Shown here piece after piece: positions 36,859-46,125 of a DNA stretch of 64,000 nucleotides (within the stretch, counting starts at the first letter, position 1; each line of letters begins with the position of its first letter). Where the stretch lies: assembly GCF_001469895.1 (NCBI RefSeq), contig NZ_LOPY01000051.1, positions 1 through 64,000 on the forward strand, in the 5' to 3' direction. Position numbers and translations under genes: made by a program. The notes under the pieces are model-generated. The model made no database searches and was not told the DNA's origin. It was given only the letters and a program-made list of their open reading frames with translations. Source of the DNA: Pseudoalteromonas sp. XI10. GTDB taxonomy: Bacteria > Pseudomonadota > Gammaproteobacteria > Enterobacterales > Alteromonadaceae.

Positions 36859-37369
36859 GAACTTTCCTGTATAGCTTCGCAAGCCCTAAAAAATCTTTAT
36901 TACTGAAAAGTGCGATGAGCATCATTGCATCCATAATATTGACAGTAACCGTATAAAAGCCCCATAACCACCACTCTTCGGTATTCTCAAGTATATTAAT
37001 ATCTATATACATACTGATAAAAAGAGAGCTGTTAATTAATAAACCTAATAACACATAGAGTTTTGCAGGGTAACTAACGATCGATTTACCTTTAGATATC
37101 AGCAGTATTGCACCAATACAGGTGAGATCTAGAGCTGTCCAAACTACATAGGCAGTTGCATAACTCATCGACTCTATCTGGAAAGTAGCTGAAGTTAGTG
37201 GATCTGAGGCTAAATAAGACAAAAACATTGTTAGCGAAATCCACATTAAAGTTTTATCACCATTGGGAACTATTGATTTACTAACCATGTTATATAGGAA
37301 AGCCATCAGAAATCCCCACATAATAAATGTTGCTAGATAAGCACTTACATACTTATGAAACTCAGCCAA
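36836..37369 (-). CDS. Five-helix membrane protein, third of three paralogues
   Basis: A 177-residue protein with about five membrane helices (roughly residues 11-31, 41-60, 73-93, 102-123, 132-156). It shares blocks with the two upstream genes: an opening WGFLMAFLYN, a central W/Y..LDLTCIGAILL segment and the C-terminal signature YIDINILENTEEWWLWGFYT followed by NIMDAMMLIALFSNKDFLGL. The family is not recognised. Its start overlaps the end of the middle paralogue by 8 bases. A hairpin overlaps the 3' end. The last gene of a four-gene operon. Function unknown. Confidence 0.78.
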   Translation of the reverse strand: MAEFHKYVSAYLATFIMWGFLMAFLYNMVSKSIVPNGDKTLMWISLTMFLSYLASDPLTSATFQIESMSYATAYVVWTALDLTCIGAILLISKGKSIVSYPAKLYVLLGLLINSSLFISMYIDINILENTEEWWLWGFYTVTVNIMDAMMLIALFSNKDFLGLAKLYRKVRGQAEPA

Positions 37370-37868
37370 AGCTTTTCACCTTTTCTTTTGAATAATTCAT
37401 GCATACAACACGATGAAGCTTTAGAAAATCCTTATTAAAAAGCAACACGAGAATCATAGTGACATCTACAGTGTTTACGCCAAATGAGTACAACGTCCAA
37501 AGAAACCATTCAGATTTGTTTTCGTATATAAAAATATCGATGTATATCGATAACATTAGGATGGAATTGAGAGTAAGTCCGAAGAGGATATAAGTTGTTC
37601 CGCAAAAGTTAGCTACCTTGGCACAATACATCCAAAATAAGACTACAGCTATAGTGAGTAAGTCAAAGTAAAACCAGTTCAAATAACTATAAACAGAGAG
37701 TTTAACGAAGCCGCTGATGAAGTATGAAATCATCATAATAAAAGATAAAACAAGAACTCTACTATCTGTTTTATTGATATTAACCGCTAAGTTAAATAAA
37801 AAGGCCATCAAAAAGCCCCACTCTATGAAGGCCCCTAACAAGTCCCCCAAAAAAGCATCTATATACAT
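37362..37868 (-). CDS. Five-helix membrane protein, second of three paralogues
   Basis: A 168-residue relative of its neighbours with the shared blocks WGFLMAFLFN near residue 17, SYFIS near residue 48, YFDLLTIAVVLF, and the C-terminal YIDIFIYENKSEWFLWTLYS with TVDVTMILVLLFNKDFLKL. About five helices are predicted and no signal peptide. It begins 9 bases after the first paralogue ends. Codon use looks more AT-rich than in the surrounding housekeeping genes. Function unknown. Confidence 0.78.
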   Translation of the reverse strand: MYIDAFLGDLLGAFIEWGFLMAFLFNLAVNINKTDSRVLVLSFIMMISYFISGFVKLSVYSYLNWFYFDLLTIAVVLFWMYCAKVANFCGTTYILFGLTLNSILMLSIYIDIFIYENKSEWFLWTLYSFGVNTVDVTMILVLLFNKDFLKLHRVVCMNYSKEKVKSFG

Positions 37869-37877
37869 CTTTAAGTT

Positions 37878-38408
37878 CTATAACTGCTTTTGAAGTTGTT
37901 TTGACTTACCTGTACGTAAAAAGCGGTTCTTTAACGCATTTAGACCCAAGATATCTCTATCAACGATGAGTGCGATAATCATCGTAAAATCGAGTAAGTA
38001 GACGGTGAACGAGTAAAAGTCCCATAAGAACCAAGGACTTACATTACCAGTAATATGTAAATCATAATACATCAATAATTGAAGTATCGTATTTGAGCAA
38101 AGTACAAAAATTACATAGGTAAATGCTGGTGACTTAACACCCTTAATAAAGTAGGTACAACTAAAAATTACAGCTAGGGTAATTACATCATAGATAGCCC
38201 AACTAAGGTAGACACTTGAATTATCGAACCAAGAGAATAGATGATCACTTGTAAAGTATGATGCAAAAACAACGAGCGATAGCATTAACAGAACATTATT
38301 TCTTTTAGCATTTGCAATCCAGAGAAAGGCATTAAAAAAAAATGCCATCATTAATCCCCATACAACCATTGCAGGAAGAGATAAACCAAAATGTTCTGTT
38401 AAATACAT
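37878..38408 (-). CDS. Five-helix membrane protein, first of three paralogues
   Basis: A 176-residue membrane protein with the same block order: WGLMMAFFFN near residue 17, SYFTSD, AIYDVITLAVIFS, and YYDLHITGNVSPWFLWDFYS followed by LLDFTMIIALIVDRDILGL. The tail is basic (KNRFLRTGKSKQLQKQ) and probably cytoplasmic. GAG lies upstream of the ATG. It starts 18 bases after the 68-residue gene, so transcription most likely runs through all four genes. No named family comes to mind. Confidence 0.78.
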   Translation of the reverse strand: MYLTEHFGLSLPAMVVWGLMMAFFFNAFLWIANAKRNNVLLMLSLVVFASYFTSDHLFSWFDNSSVYLSWAIYDVITLAVIFSCTYFIKGVKSPAFTYVIFVLCSNTILQLLMYYDLHITGNVSPWFLWDFYSFTVYLLDFTMIIALIVDRDILGLNALKNRFLRTGKSKQLQKQL

Positions 38409-38426
38409 CTTTTACTCATAGTGTAA

Positions 38427-38633
38427 TTAATTTGGGCGTTTATCCGGATCTAATACAATGATACCACCGCGTTGGATTTCAGCACCGCCAGATAAAGCCA
38501 TGGCTTCACTTGATAAAGTTACTGTATCAGATTGCAGGGTTTTATTACTAGTAGTTTGTTCCAAAGCAGGCTTTGTTTGTTGCATTTGGCTGTAAGCTTG
38601 CATTTGCAATTGGCTATTGTTTGAAACTTGCAT
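38427..38633 (-). CDS. Small Gln/Ser/Thr-rich protein heading the membrane-protein operon
   Basis: A 68-residue protein without cysteine, rich in Q, S, T and A. The first half is QVSNNSQLQMQAYSQMQQ; the middle reads SDTVTLSSEAMALSGGAE, a phrase I recall from small Alteromonadales proteins of unknown role, and the end is IIVLDPDKRPN. It has no signal peptide or membrane helix and is probably disordered. AAGGA precedes the ATG well. It leads the operon with the three paralogous membrane proteins, so a joint function is plausible, but none can be assigned. Confidence 0.72.
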   Translation of the reverse strand: MQVSNNSQLQMQAYSQMQQTKPALEQTTSNKTLQSDTVTLSSEAMALSGGAEIQRGGIIVLDPDKRPN

Positions 38634-38839
38634 AAGTTAATTCCTTTAAGTTAATTGTTTTTTCAGTACAGCTTACAATAGCTTGCAAGCTGAGTTAAGC
38701 GTTCTCATTTTTTTGACGCTTTTTTATACTTCATCGCGACGTTGCCACCGCGCGGATAATAAAAGCAATTAACGATCCAACTTTTATAAATTTTGGTCTT
38801 TTTGATCATAAAAGTCAGCAAATCTAAATTTCAGGCATA

Positions 38840-38869
38840 AAAAACGCACAGGGGTAACCGTGCGTTTTT
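38840..38869 (-). terminator. Terminator of the arginine operon
   Basis: AAAAACGCAC at 38840-38849 pairs with GTGCGTTTTT at 38860-38869, ending in a T-run on the minus strand. It lies 15 bases after the stop of the ArgA-like domain, so that reading frame is part of the arg operon. Confidence 0.9.
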
Positions 38870-38883
38870 CTCATCCAGGGAAT

Positions 38884-39387
38884 TTAAGCCACGTGTTTAC
38901 ACGGGATCACCGCGCTATTACTTGGCTTTAAAATATATTCCATTGCCACTTCATCGCAGTTCTCTTTGCGAAGGCAAAGCTCACAATCTTTGATCACTTT
39001 TTCTGGCAAACTGTCTTTGCTACAAAAGCTAAAACCTTGGCTTGCAAAAAACTCTGGCACTCTTGTCAGGACAATTACCCGACTAAGCGCCAAGCTTTTG
39101 GCTTTTTTTAGCAAATGTTCAACAAGTTGACGCCCCTGCCCGGCAATTCGTGATTCGGGGTCTACCCCGAGCGAGCGAATTTCAGCAAGGCCAGTGTCGT
39201 AAATATACAGCGAGGCACAGCCAGCAACTTGGTTTTCAACTTCTGTAACAGCAAACTCATTAATTGAGTGAATCATGTCGCTTTTAGCTCGTGGTAGGTT
39301 TTCACCTACCGTAGCCCAATGCTGAATAAGCTTAGCGATGGACTCAACATCATTTAAGGTTGCATCACGTACCGCTATTTGCTGTTT
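38884..39387 (-). CDS. argA: ArgA-like N-acetylglutamate synthase (GNAT) domain, in the -1 frame behind argH
   Basis: The frame codes a complete short GNAT domain of the N-acetylglutamate synthase type: [18 protein letters not shown] at the start, [25 protein letters not shown] (acetyl-CoA loop R..G.G), [16 protein letters not shown], then [20 protein letters not shown]. The first 37 residues of the domain lie upstream of the only ATG (39274-39276), so that ATG cannot give a full fold. Going upstream in frame the domain runs into the nine-A run at 39385-39393 inside the argH 3' end. A -1 slip there fuses it to ArgH, giving about 621 residues. ArgH-ArgA fusions, argH(A), are known in Moritella and relatives. 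A frameshift error in the sequence is an alternative. Confidence 0.8.
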   Translation of the reverse strand, partial: KQQIAVRDATLNDVESIAKLIQHWATVGENLPRAKSDMIHSINEFAVTEVENQVAGCASLYIYDTGLAEIRSLGVDPESRIAGQGRQLVEHLLKKAKSLALSRVIVLTRVPEFFASQGFSFCSKDSLPEKVIKDCELCLRKENCDEVAMEYILKPSNSAVIPCKHVA

Positions 39388-40748
39388 TTTTTTGCGTATT
39401 TGATGGCACTTGTTACTTGCTCAACAGAGGTGCCACCCAGAGCTTGCCTTGCTTTAATACAGGCATCTATTTCTAATACAGGATATACATCTGATTCGAA
39501 AATGCTATGCACTGACTTAAATTGCTCTAAACTTAAATCTTCTAAGTTATTCCCTTGTGCAATAGCCATTTGCACGAGCGTACCAACAATGTGGTGACCT
39601 TCTCTAAATGGAATACCTTTAGCCACTAAATAGTCAGCAAGTTCAGTCGCATTTGAGTGACCACCTTTTGCAGCTGCTAATGTTTTATCTGCATTAACTT
39701 TAATACCTTTGATACACGCTTGCGCCATATGAATACATGCCAGCCAAGTTGGCATCGCATCAAATAAGCCTTCTTTGTCCTCTTGCATATCTTTATTGTA
39801 AGCAAGTGGTAGCGCTTTAAGTGTCATCATCATGGCACTGAATGCGCCAAAAACGCGGCCAGTTTTACCACGAATTAACTCTAGTGCATCTGGGTTTTTC
39901 TTTTGCGGCATTAGTGAAGAGCCTGATGTTACCCCATCAGAAAGCTCAATAAAGCCCGCTTCACCCGAGTTATAGAAAATTAAATCTTCAGCCATGCGTG
40001 ATAAGTGGATCATCGAGATCGATGCACAGCTTAATAGCTCAACTACAAAATCACGGTCAGATACGGCATCAAGGCTATTGCGTGTAGCACCGGTAAAACC
40101 TAACCCTTCGGCAAGAGTTTGCCTATCAATTGGGTACGCAGTTCCGGCCAATGCACCGCTACCAAGTGGGCAATAATTCATACGGTTTTTGGCATCACTT
40201 AAACGGCTTTCATCACGTTCAAGCATTTCAACATAGGCCATACACCAATGACTAAATAACACAGGTTGTGCGCGCTGTAAGTGTGTGTAACCCGGTAAAA
40301 TAGTGCCAAGCTCACGCTCAGCTAAGGCAATAAATTCACCTTTAAGTTCTGCGATTGCTTCAAGAATATGCTCAGCTGTATCACGACACCACAAGCGGAA
40401 ATCTGTTGCAACTTGGTCATTACGACTACGACCAGTGTGTAACTTTTTAGCAAGGTCACCCACTTTATCAATCAGTGCTGATTCAACATAAGAATGAATA
40501 TCTTCATGCCCTGCTACAGCCACTGCTTGTGGGTTCGCTTTAACTTCATCTAACAGCTTATTAAGTGCAGCAACGAGGTCATCGTATTCTTGCTGGTTTA
40601 AAACGTTTACTTGTTTTAACGCTCCAGCCCAAGCAACTGAACCAATAATGTCTTGCTCTGCAAGTTGATAATCAAAAGGAAGTGAATCGTTGAATTGTTT
40701 AAACGCTTCATCTGGACCCGTAGAAAAACGTCCGCCCCATAATGCCAT
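39375..40748 (-). CDS. argH: Argininosuccinate lyase
   Basis: ArgH splits argininosuccinate into arginine and fumarate, the last step of arginine synthesis. The start at 40748 follows GGAGA and gives the usual [16 protein letters not shown]; the frame upstream adds 15 non-homologous residues. The zero-frame product has 457 residues, the E. coli ArgH length. Motifs: [37 protein letters not shown], and the signature [12 protein letters not shown]. It ends YAKKNSK-stop in a run of nine A residues, and the ArgA-like domain follows in the -1 frame. Confidence 0.96.
   Translation of the reverse strand: MALWGGRFSTGPDEAFKQFNDSLPFDYQLAEQDIIGSVAWAGALKQVNVLNQQEYDDLVAALNKLLDEVKANPQAVAVAGHEDIHSYVESALIDKVGDLAKKLHTGRSRNDQVATDFRLWCRDTAEHILEAIAELKGEFIALAERELGTILPGYTHLQRAQPVLFSHWCMAYVEMLERDESRLSDAKNRMNYCPLGSGALAGTAYPIDRQTLAEGLGFTGATRNSLDAVSDRDFVVELLSCASISMIHLSRMAEDLIFYNSGEAGFIELSDGVTSGSSLMPQKKNPDALELIRGKTGRVFGAFSAMMMTLKALPLAYNKDMQEDKEGLFDAMPTWLACIHMAQACIKGIKVNADKTLAAAKGGHSNATELADYLVAKGIPFREGHHIVGTLVQMAIAQGNNLEDLSLEQFKSVHSIFESDVYPVLEIDACIKARQALGGTSVEQVTSAIKYAKKNSK
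39382..39395 (-). promoter_or_regulatory. Slippery-like A9 sequence at the argH/argA-domain junction
   Basis: On the minus strand the run reads GC-AAAAAAAAA-CAG. In frame 0 it is GCA AAA AAA AAC and stop TAG follows two codons later; re-reading one A gives AAA CAG CAA ATA and enters the GNAT domain. It contains overlapping A-AAA-AAA heptamers, the type that supports -1 frameshifting in bacteria. No strong SD-like stimulator or stem is evident nearby. Confidence 0.55.
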
Positions 40749-40770
40749 TGAACTGTCTCCAAATTCGGCT

Positions 40771-40794
40771 ATTGCCCTGCTATTGCAGGGCAAT
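40771..40794. other. Perfect hairpin between argG and argH
   Basis: ATTGCCCTGC at 40771-40780 pairs with GCAGGGCAAT at 40785-40794 around TATT. No T-run follows on the minus strand, so it is unlikely to stop transcription; an RNA-processing or stability role in the operon is possible. Confidence 0.55.
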
Positions 40795-40801
40795 AATTAA
40801 A

Positions 40802-42004
40802 TTACTTTTTCGTTAGTGCTGAGATTCTGCTAGATAGCGAGAATAAACGAATGAAGCCTTCTGCATGTGATTGGTCATATACATCATCTTCGCCGAAGGT
40901 TGCGAAATCTTCGCTGTATAAGCTATTCGGTGATTTTTTCTGTACCGCCGTGACTTGGCCTTTATAAAGCTTAAGCACTACTTCACCCGTTGCTAACTTA
41001 GACAGTGATTCAGCACCTGCAAGAATCGAGTCTTTTAATGGCGTAAACCAACGACCGTCATAGACTAAGTGAGAGAACTCGCCACCAAGTACTTCTTTCC
41101 ATTTACGGCTTGATTTATCTAGTACAAGCTCGTCAATCGCTTGAAGAGCAGCCATGATCACAGTGCCCCCAGGTGTTTCATAACAGCCACGCGACTTCAT
41201 ACCCACTAAGCGGTTTTCTACGATATCAACACGACCCACACCATGAGGCGCAGCAATGTCATTTAATTTAACTAAGCAGTCATATGGTTTAAGCGATTCA
41301 CCATTAACAGCAACCACTTCACCTTCAACAACGTTTAATGTTACATATTCTGCTTCATTGGGTGCTTGCTCTGGCGAGTTAGTCCAAGTCCACACTTGAT
41401 CACTTGGTTGGCACCATGGATCTTCAAGCTCACCACCTTCGTGAGAAATGTGCCAAGCATTCGCATCACGGCTATAAATTTTTGTTGCTGATGCAGAACA
41501 CGGAATATTACGCTCAGCTAAGTAATCAAGTAATGATTCACGGCTTGATAAGTCCCACTCACGCCAAGGTGCAATCACTTTTAGATCTGGTGCAAGGGCT
41601 GCAAAACATGACTCAAAACGTACTTGGTCGTTACCTTTACCAGTACAACCATGTGAAAGCGCATCAGCACCTACTTTACGTGCAATTTCAACCTGCGCTT
41701 TAGCAATGATTGGACGCGCCATAGACGTACCTAGTAAATAAGTGCCTTCGTAAATAGAACCCGTTTTTAAAGTTGGGTAAATATAGTCGCTAACCATCTC
41801 GTCTTTTAAGTCAACGATATGGCATTCCGACGCACCTGAAGCTATGGCTTTTTCTTCAACGCCTTCAAGCTCTTCTGCGCCTTGGCCAACATCAGCAACA
41901 AACGCGATTACTTCACAGCCGTAGTTTTCTTTTAACCATGGCACGATTGCCGATGTATCAAGACCACCAGAATAGGCTAATACGACTTTTTTAATTGAAC
42001 TCAT
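40802..42004 (-). CDS. argG: Argininosuccinate synthase
   Basis: ArgG joins citrulline and aspartate with ATP. The N-terminal ATP-pyrophosphatase P-loop [20 protein letters not shown] is at residues 9-28; [15 protein letters not shown] (about 117-131) and [20 protein letters not shown] follow. Length is 400 residues, the short (type I) form common in bacteria, not the longer E. coli type. It is the fourth gene of argCBFGH, 9 bases after argF. Confidence 0.97.
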   Translation of the reverse strand: MSSIKKVVLAYSGGLDTSAIVPWLKENYGCEVIAFVADVGQGAEELEGVEEKAIASGASECHIVDLKDEMVSDYIYPTLKTGSIYEGTYLLGTSMARPIIAKAQVEIARKVGADALSHGCTGKGNDQVRFESCFAALAPDLKVIAPWREWDLSSRESLLDYLAERNIPCSASATKIYSRDANAWHISHEGGELEDPWCQPSDQVWTWTNSPEQAPNEAEYVTLNVVEGEVVAVNGESLKPYDCLVKLNDIAAPHGVGRVDIVENRLVGMKSRGCYETPGGTVIMAALQAIDELVLDKSSRKWKEVLGGEFSHLVYDGRWFTPLKDSILAGAESLSKLATGEVVLKLYKGQVTAVQKKSPNSLYSEDFATFGEDDVYDQSHAEGFIRLFSLSSRISALTKK

Positions 42005-42013
42005 TGGTGTTCC

Positions 42014-42934
42014 TTAAACAAAATTTGGATTTAATAATGTGACAAGTAGAGCATTTTGCGCGTGCATACGATTCTCTGCTTGTTGAATAATTTTTGATGC
42101 TGGGCCATCCATTACCTCAGAGGTAATTTCAAACTCACGATGCGCTGGCTGACAATGCAGTACCGTTTGCGCACCCGTTTTCTCTAGTAGGGCTTGGTTA
42201 AGCTGATATGGCATATATTTAGCTTTAACCTGCTCAAGCGGTGTTTTATCACCCATTGAAACCCAGGTATCAGCATAGACTGCATTTGCGCCAACTGCCG
42301 CCTCAATTCTGTCACTCACCATGACAGAGGCACCATTCATTGCTGCAATTTGCTCTGCTTGCTTAAGAATTTGCGAATCTGGCGAGCTACCTTTAGGACA
42401 AACTGCAACAAAATCAGTGCCTAAAGTAGCGGCTAATAACATTAGAGAGTGTGTGACGTTGTTACCTTCACCTAAGTAAGCAAGCTTTAGTTTACTAACA
42501 TCGCCATGCACTTCTTGCAGCGTTAAAAAGTCAGCAAGCGCTTGGCACGGGTGATATAAGTCACATAAGCTATTAACAACAGGCACCGATGAATATTCAG
42601 CAAGCGTAGTCAGTGTTTTGTGCGCATTCACGCGAGCAACAATGCCATCAGCCCAAGTTGAGATATTAAGAGCAAAGTCTTTAACCGATTCACGAGCGCC
42701 CATGGCACCATTTTGTGAATCTAAATAAACTGCGTGACCACCCAGTTTATTAATACCAATATCAAATGATAAACGAGTACGTAAACTTGGCTTTTCGAAC
42801 AATGTAACCACTGATTTGCCCGCTAATGCTTGGCTGAAGTCTGTTGGGTTTGCTTTAATTTTTTGCGCTAAGTTTAGTAATTTAAGTGCGCCTTTTTGGT
42901 CTAACTCAAGACCATTTAAGAAATTCTTTAACAT
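42014..42934 (-). CDS. argF: Ornithine carbamoyltransferase
   Basis: ArgF makes citrulline from ornithine and carbamoyl phosphate. The carbamoyl-phosphate loop reads FEKPSLRTRLSF (family form usually S-T-R-T-R), then HPCQALADFLT and DTWVSMGDK. The ornithine-binding loop reads HCQPAHREFEITSEVMDG where most ornithine enzymes have HCLPA. Length is 306 residues. Position in the operon and argE next door make ornithine (not acetylornithine) the expected substrate, but the altered loop leaves room for a modified substrate. Spacing to argB is 7 bases. Confidence 0.92.
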   Translation of the reverse strand: MLKNFLNGLELDQKGALKLLNLAQKIKANPTDFSQALAGKSVVTLFEKPSLRTRLSFDIGINKLGGHAVYLDSQNGAMGARESVKDFALNISTWADGIVARVNAHKTLTTLAEYSSVPVVNSLCDLYHPCQALADFLTLQEVHGDVSKLKLAYLGEGNNVTHSLMLLAATLGTDFVAVCPKGSSPDSQILKQAEQIAAMNGASVMVSDRIEAAVGANAVYADTWVSMGDKTPLEQVKAKYMPYQLNQALLEKTGAQTVLHCQPAHREFEITSEVMDGPASKIIQQAENRMHAQNALLVTLLNPNFV

Positions 42935-42941
42935 GAAATAC

Positions 42942-43703
42942 CTATGGTGTAATTTTCGTTCCTACATGTTCGCCTTTTAATAAAGCGACTAAGTTCTCTG
43001 GCTTCAGCCAGCTTGAGATATACACACCACGTCGTAAATGTTGGGCAGCAAGAAGGCTGGTCTTTACTTTGACCTCCATCCCGCCCTGAATGACTCCTTC
43101 AAGGATAAGTGTTTCGATTTGCTGCGTATTAAGTTGATGTAGAGGCTGCTTATTGGCATCAAGCACAGCTTCTACGTCTGTCATAAAAATAAGTTCTGCA
43201 TTAAGCTCTTTAGCGATAGCCGCTGCAGCTTCATCTGCATTGACGTTGTACCATTGGCCATCTTCCCCAAAGCCAATAGAGCTCACTAGGGGTAAACGAC
43301 CTTGTTCAAGCATGCTAGGTAGCACGCTGTCACAACTACCCGAACATTGACCTACTTGCGCCAATACTTTAAGTTTTTCAGATACCAGTACACCCGCTTC
43401 ATAAAGGCTTAAACCAACAGGTTTGTGGCCAGCGCTGATTGCTTGGCTCATCAATTGTTTATTGGCACAACCGGCAAGAGCACCAACAATATATGGCATT
43501 TGCTCATTTGGGCTGATACGTAAACCTTGATGTTTTGCAGTTACAAAGCCGGCGTCTTTAAGCCAAGCATCAACCAAGGCTCCACCACCATGAACAATCA
43601 CAAAGTTATCTTGTTGCTCAGAGGCTAAAACATCAAAAAGCGCTTTTGCGGCATCTGCGCTATTTAACACAGCACCACCGACTTTAATGATCCAAGTTTT
43701 CAT
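42942..43703 (-). CDS. argB: Acetylglutamate kinase
   Basis: ArgB phosphorylates N-acetylglutamate. Visible motifs: IIKVGGAVLNSADAAKALFD at the N-terminus, VIVHGGGALVDAWLKDAG (phosphate-binding GGG), and NVNADEAAAAIAKELNAELI with VIQGGMEVKVKTSLLAAQ near the C-terminus. At 253 residues it is the short E. coli-type enzyme, which is not arginine-inhibited; feedback then falls on N-acetylglutamate synthase. Its ATG overlaps the argC stop by one base. Confidence 0.96.
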   Translation of the reverse strand: MKTWIIKVGGAVLNSADAAKALFDVLASEQQDNFVIVHGGGALVDAWLKDAGFVTAKHQGLRISPNEQMPYIVGALAGCANKQLMSQAISAGHKPVGLSLYEAGVLVSEKLKVLAQVGQCSGSCDSVLPSMLEQGRLPLVSSIGFGEDGQWYNVNADEAAAAIAKELNAELIFMTDVEAVLDANKQPLHQLNTQQIETLILEGVIQGGMEVKVKTSLLAAQHLRRGVYISSWLKPENLVALLKGEHVGTKITP

Positions 43704-44713
43704 TACAGCGCTCCTACTAAGCCAGTATGGTGAGGTTCACCCATGGCTAAATTAATACACTGTAATGCTTGCCCAGCAGCACCTTTTAGGAGGTTATCAA
43801 TCGCTGACATAACGATGAGTTGCTCACCTTTTTGTTGCCATGCAATATCAACAAATGGCTGTTTAGCCACGCCTTTAATGCTTGGAATTTTATTGCCAAG
43901 TAAACGAATTAACGGCTCGTTTGCTAATACTTGATAAGCCGCATTCACTTGCTCTGCAGTTACGCCTGGTTTTAATTGCACATAAATAGTTTCTAAGATT
44001 CCACGGGGGAAGTTACCCAAATGTGGTGTGAATAGCACAGGGTGACCAAGATGCTGCTCAATCTCAGGTGTGTGTCTGTGGTTAAACAAACCATAAGGAG
44101 CAAGTGACACTTCGCAAAAGTGCGTATTAACACTGGCTTTTCTACCAGCGCCTGTAACACCTGACACCGCATTAACAATAATGGCTTGATCAGCTAATAA
44201 ACCCGCTTCTTTAAGTGGTTTTAAAGAATTAAGTGCAGCTGTAGGGTAACAACCCGCAACAGCAACAAGGTTTGCTTTACTAATCGCATCGCTATTCCAC
44301 TCTGCTAAACCATATGCTGCTTGCTCTAAAAGCTCAGGATGTTCATGTGCGAAACCGTAATAAGTTAGGTAATCCTCATTCCCAGCTAAACGGAAACCAC
44401 CAGATAGGTCGAATACTTTTTTACCCATGGCTAAAAATTGGGGAGCAAGATCAACACTGACCTTGTGATCTGTACACAGGCATACATAGTCAGCATTGCT
44501 TTCAATATCTTTGTACGCTTCAGCAGTTAGAGGTTGTAGTGGATACTCTAACAATCCAAGGTGCTCAGGGTATAAATCGCTTAATAACTTACCTTTATCT
44601 AAACTCCCTTCAGACACATAACATGCTTGTAGGGTCAGTTTTGGATGCTTAGCAACTAAACTTGCTAGCTCTGCGCCGCTATAACCACTTGCGCCAATAA
44701 TCACTACATTCAT
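43703..44713 (-). CDS. argC: N-acetyl-gamma-glutamyl-phosphate reductase
   Basis: ArgC reduces N-acetylglutamyl phosphate to the semialdehyde with NADPH. The Rossmann start is VVIIGASGYSGAELASLVAK (residues 3-22), and the catalytic cysteine is in AVAGCYPTAALNSLKPL (about 151-167). Length is 336 residues. First gene of the operon; the ArgR-type box lies about 147 bases upstream. Confidence 0.97.
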   Translation of the reverse strand: MNVVIIGASGYSGAELASLVAKHPKLTLQACYVSEGSLDKGKLLSDLYPEHLGLLEYPLQPLTAEAYKDIESNADYVCLCTDHKVSVDLAPQFLAMGKKVFDLSGGFRLAGNEDYLTYYGFAHEHPELLEQAAYGLAEWNSDAISKANLVAVAGCYPTAALNSLKPLKEAGLLADQAIIVNAVSGVTGAGRKASVNTHFCEVSLAPYGLFNHRHTPEIEQHLGHPVLFTPHLGNFPRGILETIYVQLKPGVTAEQVNAAYQVLANEPLIRLLGNKIPSIKGVAKQPFVDIAWQQKGEQLIVMSAIDNLLKGAAGQALQCINLAMGEPHHTGLVGAL

Positions 44714-44859
44714 TGCTTACTTTTACCTATTAAATCTGTTTATCGATACGCCTAAAATTACTCGCTCAATTGCGAATAAAAACACTGTCTAAAGTAATGA
44801 AATCAGGTTATCGTCGTTTCGTGTTCATCGTACAGCTTTACTAATATTTATGCTTAAAA

Positions 44860-44877
44860 AGTGAATTGATATTCATC
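44860..44877. promoter_or_regulatory. ArgR box between argC and argE
   Basis: TGAATTGATATTCA at 44862-44875 is a perfect core of the ARG box TNTGAATWWWWATTCANW. A weaker half-site lies 21 bases on (44881-44898, in phase with the usual tandem spacing), and another similar stretch at 44897-44914. It can repress both divergent units when arginine is high. Confidence 0.85.
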
Positions 44878-44934
44878 ATAAATACTTTTATATTGTTATG
44901 CAATTAGATTGAATAATTATTTTTGGATTTTTTT

Positions 44935-46125
44935 ATGTCGCTACCCTCTTTTATATCTATGTATCAGCAGCTAATTGCTGCCCCTTCAATTAGTGCGATT
45001 GAAGATTCTTTGTGCATGAGCAATAAAGGGGTTATTACCTTGCTCGCAGACTGGTGCGAAAGCCTTGGTTTTACATGTGAAATCACAGAGCTTGAAAACG
45101 GTAAAGGCCGTTACAACTTATTAGCGAAACGTGGTGAAGGAGATGGCGGTTTAATGCTTGCAGGTCATACTGATACTGTGCCATTTGATGATAGCCGCTG
45201 GAACTACGATCCATTCAAACTTAGTGAGCATGACAATAAACTTTATGGTTTAGGTAGTATTGATATGAAGGGCTTTTTTGCCTTTGTATTGCAAGCAATT
45301 AGTGAGCTCGATGAAACTAAACAAACAGAGCCACTATTAATTCTAGCCACTGCTGACGAAGAAACCACAATGGCGGGAGCACAACAAATTTGCCGCCATC
45401 CAGACTTAAAACCAGCGCGCTGTATTATTGGTGAGCCAACTGATATGACACCAGTATTTACTCATAAAGGCCATATGAGTACAGCGATCCGGGTAATTGG
45501 TCGCTCAGGCCATAGCTCCGCTCCTGAACGTGGTTTAAACGCCATCGAAGTCATGCATAAAATGATTACAAAATTGTTAATCATCAAAGAAGAATTAAAG
45601 AATAAATATTCAGTTGAGCACTTTGAAATCCCGTACCCTACTTTGAACCTCGGCCATATCCATGGTGGCGATAATGCCAACCGCATTTGTGGTTGCTGTG
45701 AAATGCACATTGATATGCGGCCTTTACCTGGTTTAAGTGTGCAAGAACTACAAGCGATTTTGCTAACAGCCGCAGAAGAGATTAATGCTCAATACCCAAA
45801 TGCAGTGAGCGTTATCGACATGCATGAACCTATCCCAGCATTTAGTGGTAGCACTGATACAGCACTTGTAAAGCTGGCCGAAAAAATCTCGGGTCAACCA
45901 GCTGTCGCTGTAAACTATTGTACAGAAGCTCCTTTTATTCAACAGCTTGGCTGTGAAACCATCGTCATGGGACCTGGCTCAATTAACCAAGCCCACCAGC
46001 CAGATGAGTTTTTGGCGATGGAAAAAATAAAACCTTCGCAAGCGATTATCAGTAACATGATTAAAGCAAGCTGCTTTAGTGAATATACCCAAACCACCTC
46101 AAGATGCGAGTTTCAGTTGGAATAA
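44935..46125 (+). CDS. argE: Acetylornithine deacetylase ArgE, with 13-residue tail from a repeat
   Basis: ArgE removes acetate from N-acetylornithine, giving ornithine; it is an M20-family metallohydrolase. Metal and catalytic motifs: [11 protein letters not shown] (about residues 77-87), [24 protein letters not shown] and GEPTDMTP. The start ATG at 44935 gives [18 protein letters not shown]; a TTG four codons earlier is unlikely. Length is 396, but residue 383 ends exactly where the palindromic element at 46084 begins, and E. coli ArgE has 383 residues. The last 13 residues ([13 protein letters not shown]) are thus repeat-encoded. Confidence 0.96.
   Translation: MSLPSFISMYQQLIAAPSISAIEDSLCMSNKGVITLLADWCESLGFTCEITELENGKGRYNLLAKRGEGDGGLMLAGHTDTVPFDDSRWNYDPFKLSEHDNKLYGLGSIDMKGFFAFVLQAISELDETKQTEPLLILATADEETTMAGAQQICRHPDLKPARCIIGEPTDMTPVFTHKGHMSTAIRVIGRSGHSSAPERGLNAIEVMHKMITKLLIIKEELKNKYSVEHFEIPYPTLNLGHIHGGDNANRICGCCEMHIDMRPLPGLSVQELQAILLTAAEEINAQYPNAVSVIDMHEPIPAFSGSTDTALVKLAEKISGQPAVAVNYCTEAPFIQQLGCETIVMGPGSINQAHQPDEFLAMEKIKPSQAIISNMIKASCFSEYTQTTSRCEFQLE

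Noticed and set aside
38884..39276. Independent 130-residue acetyltransferase starting at the ATG at 39276
   Set aside because: That start would delete the first strand and helix of the GNAT fold; the domain clearly extends upstream to the A9 run.
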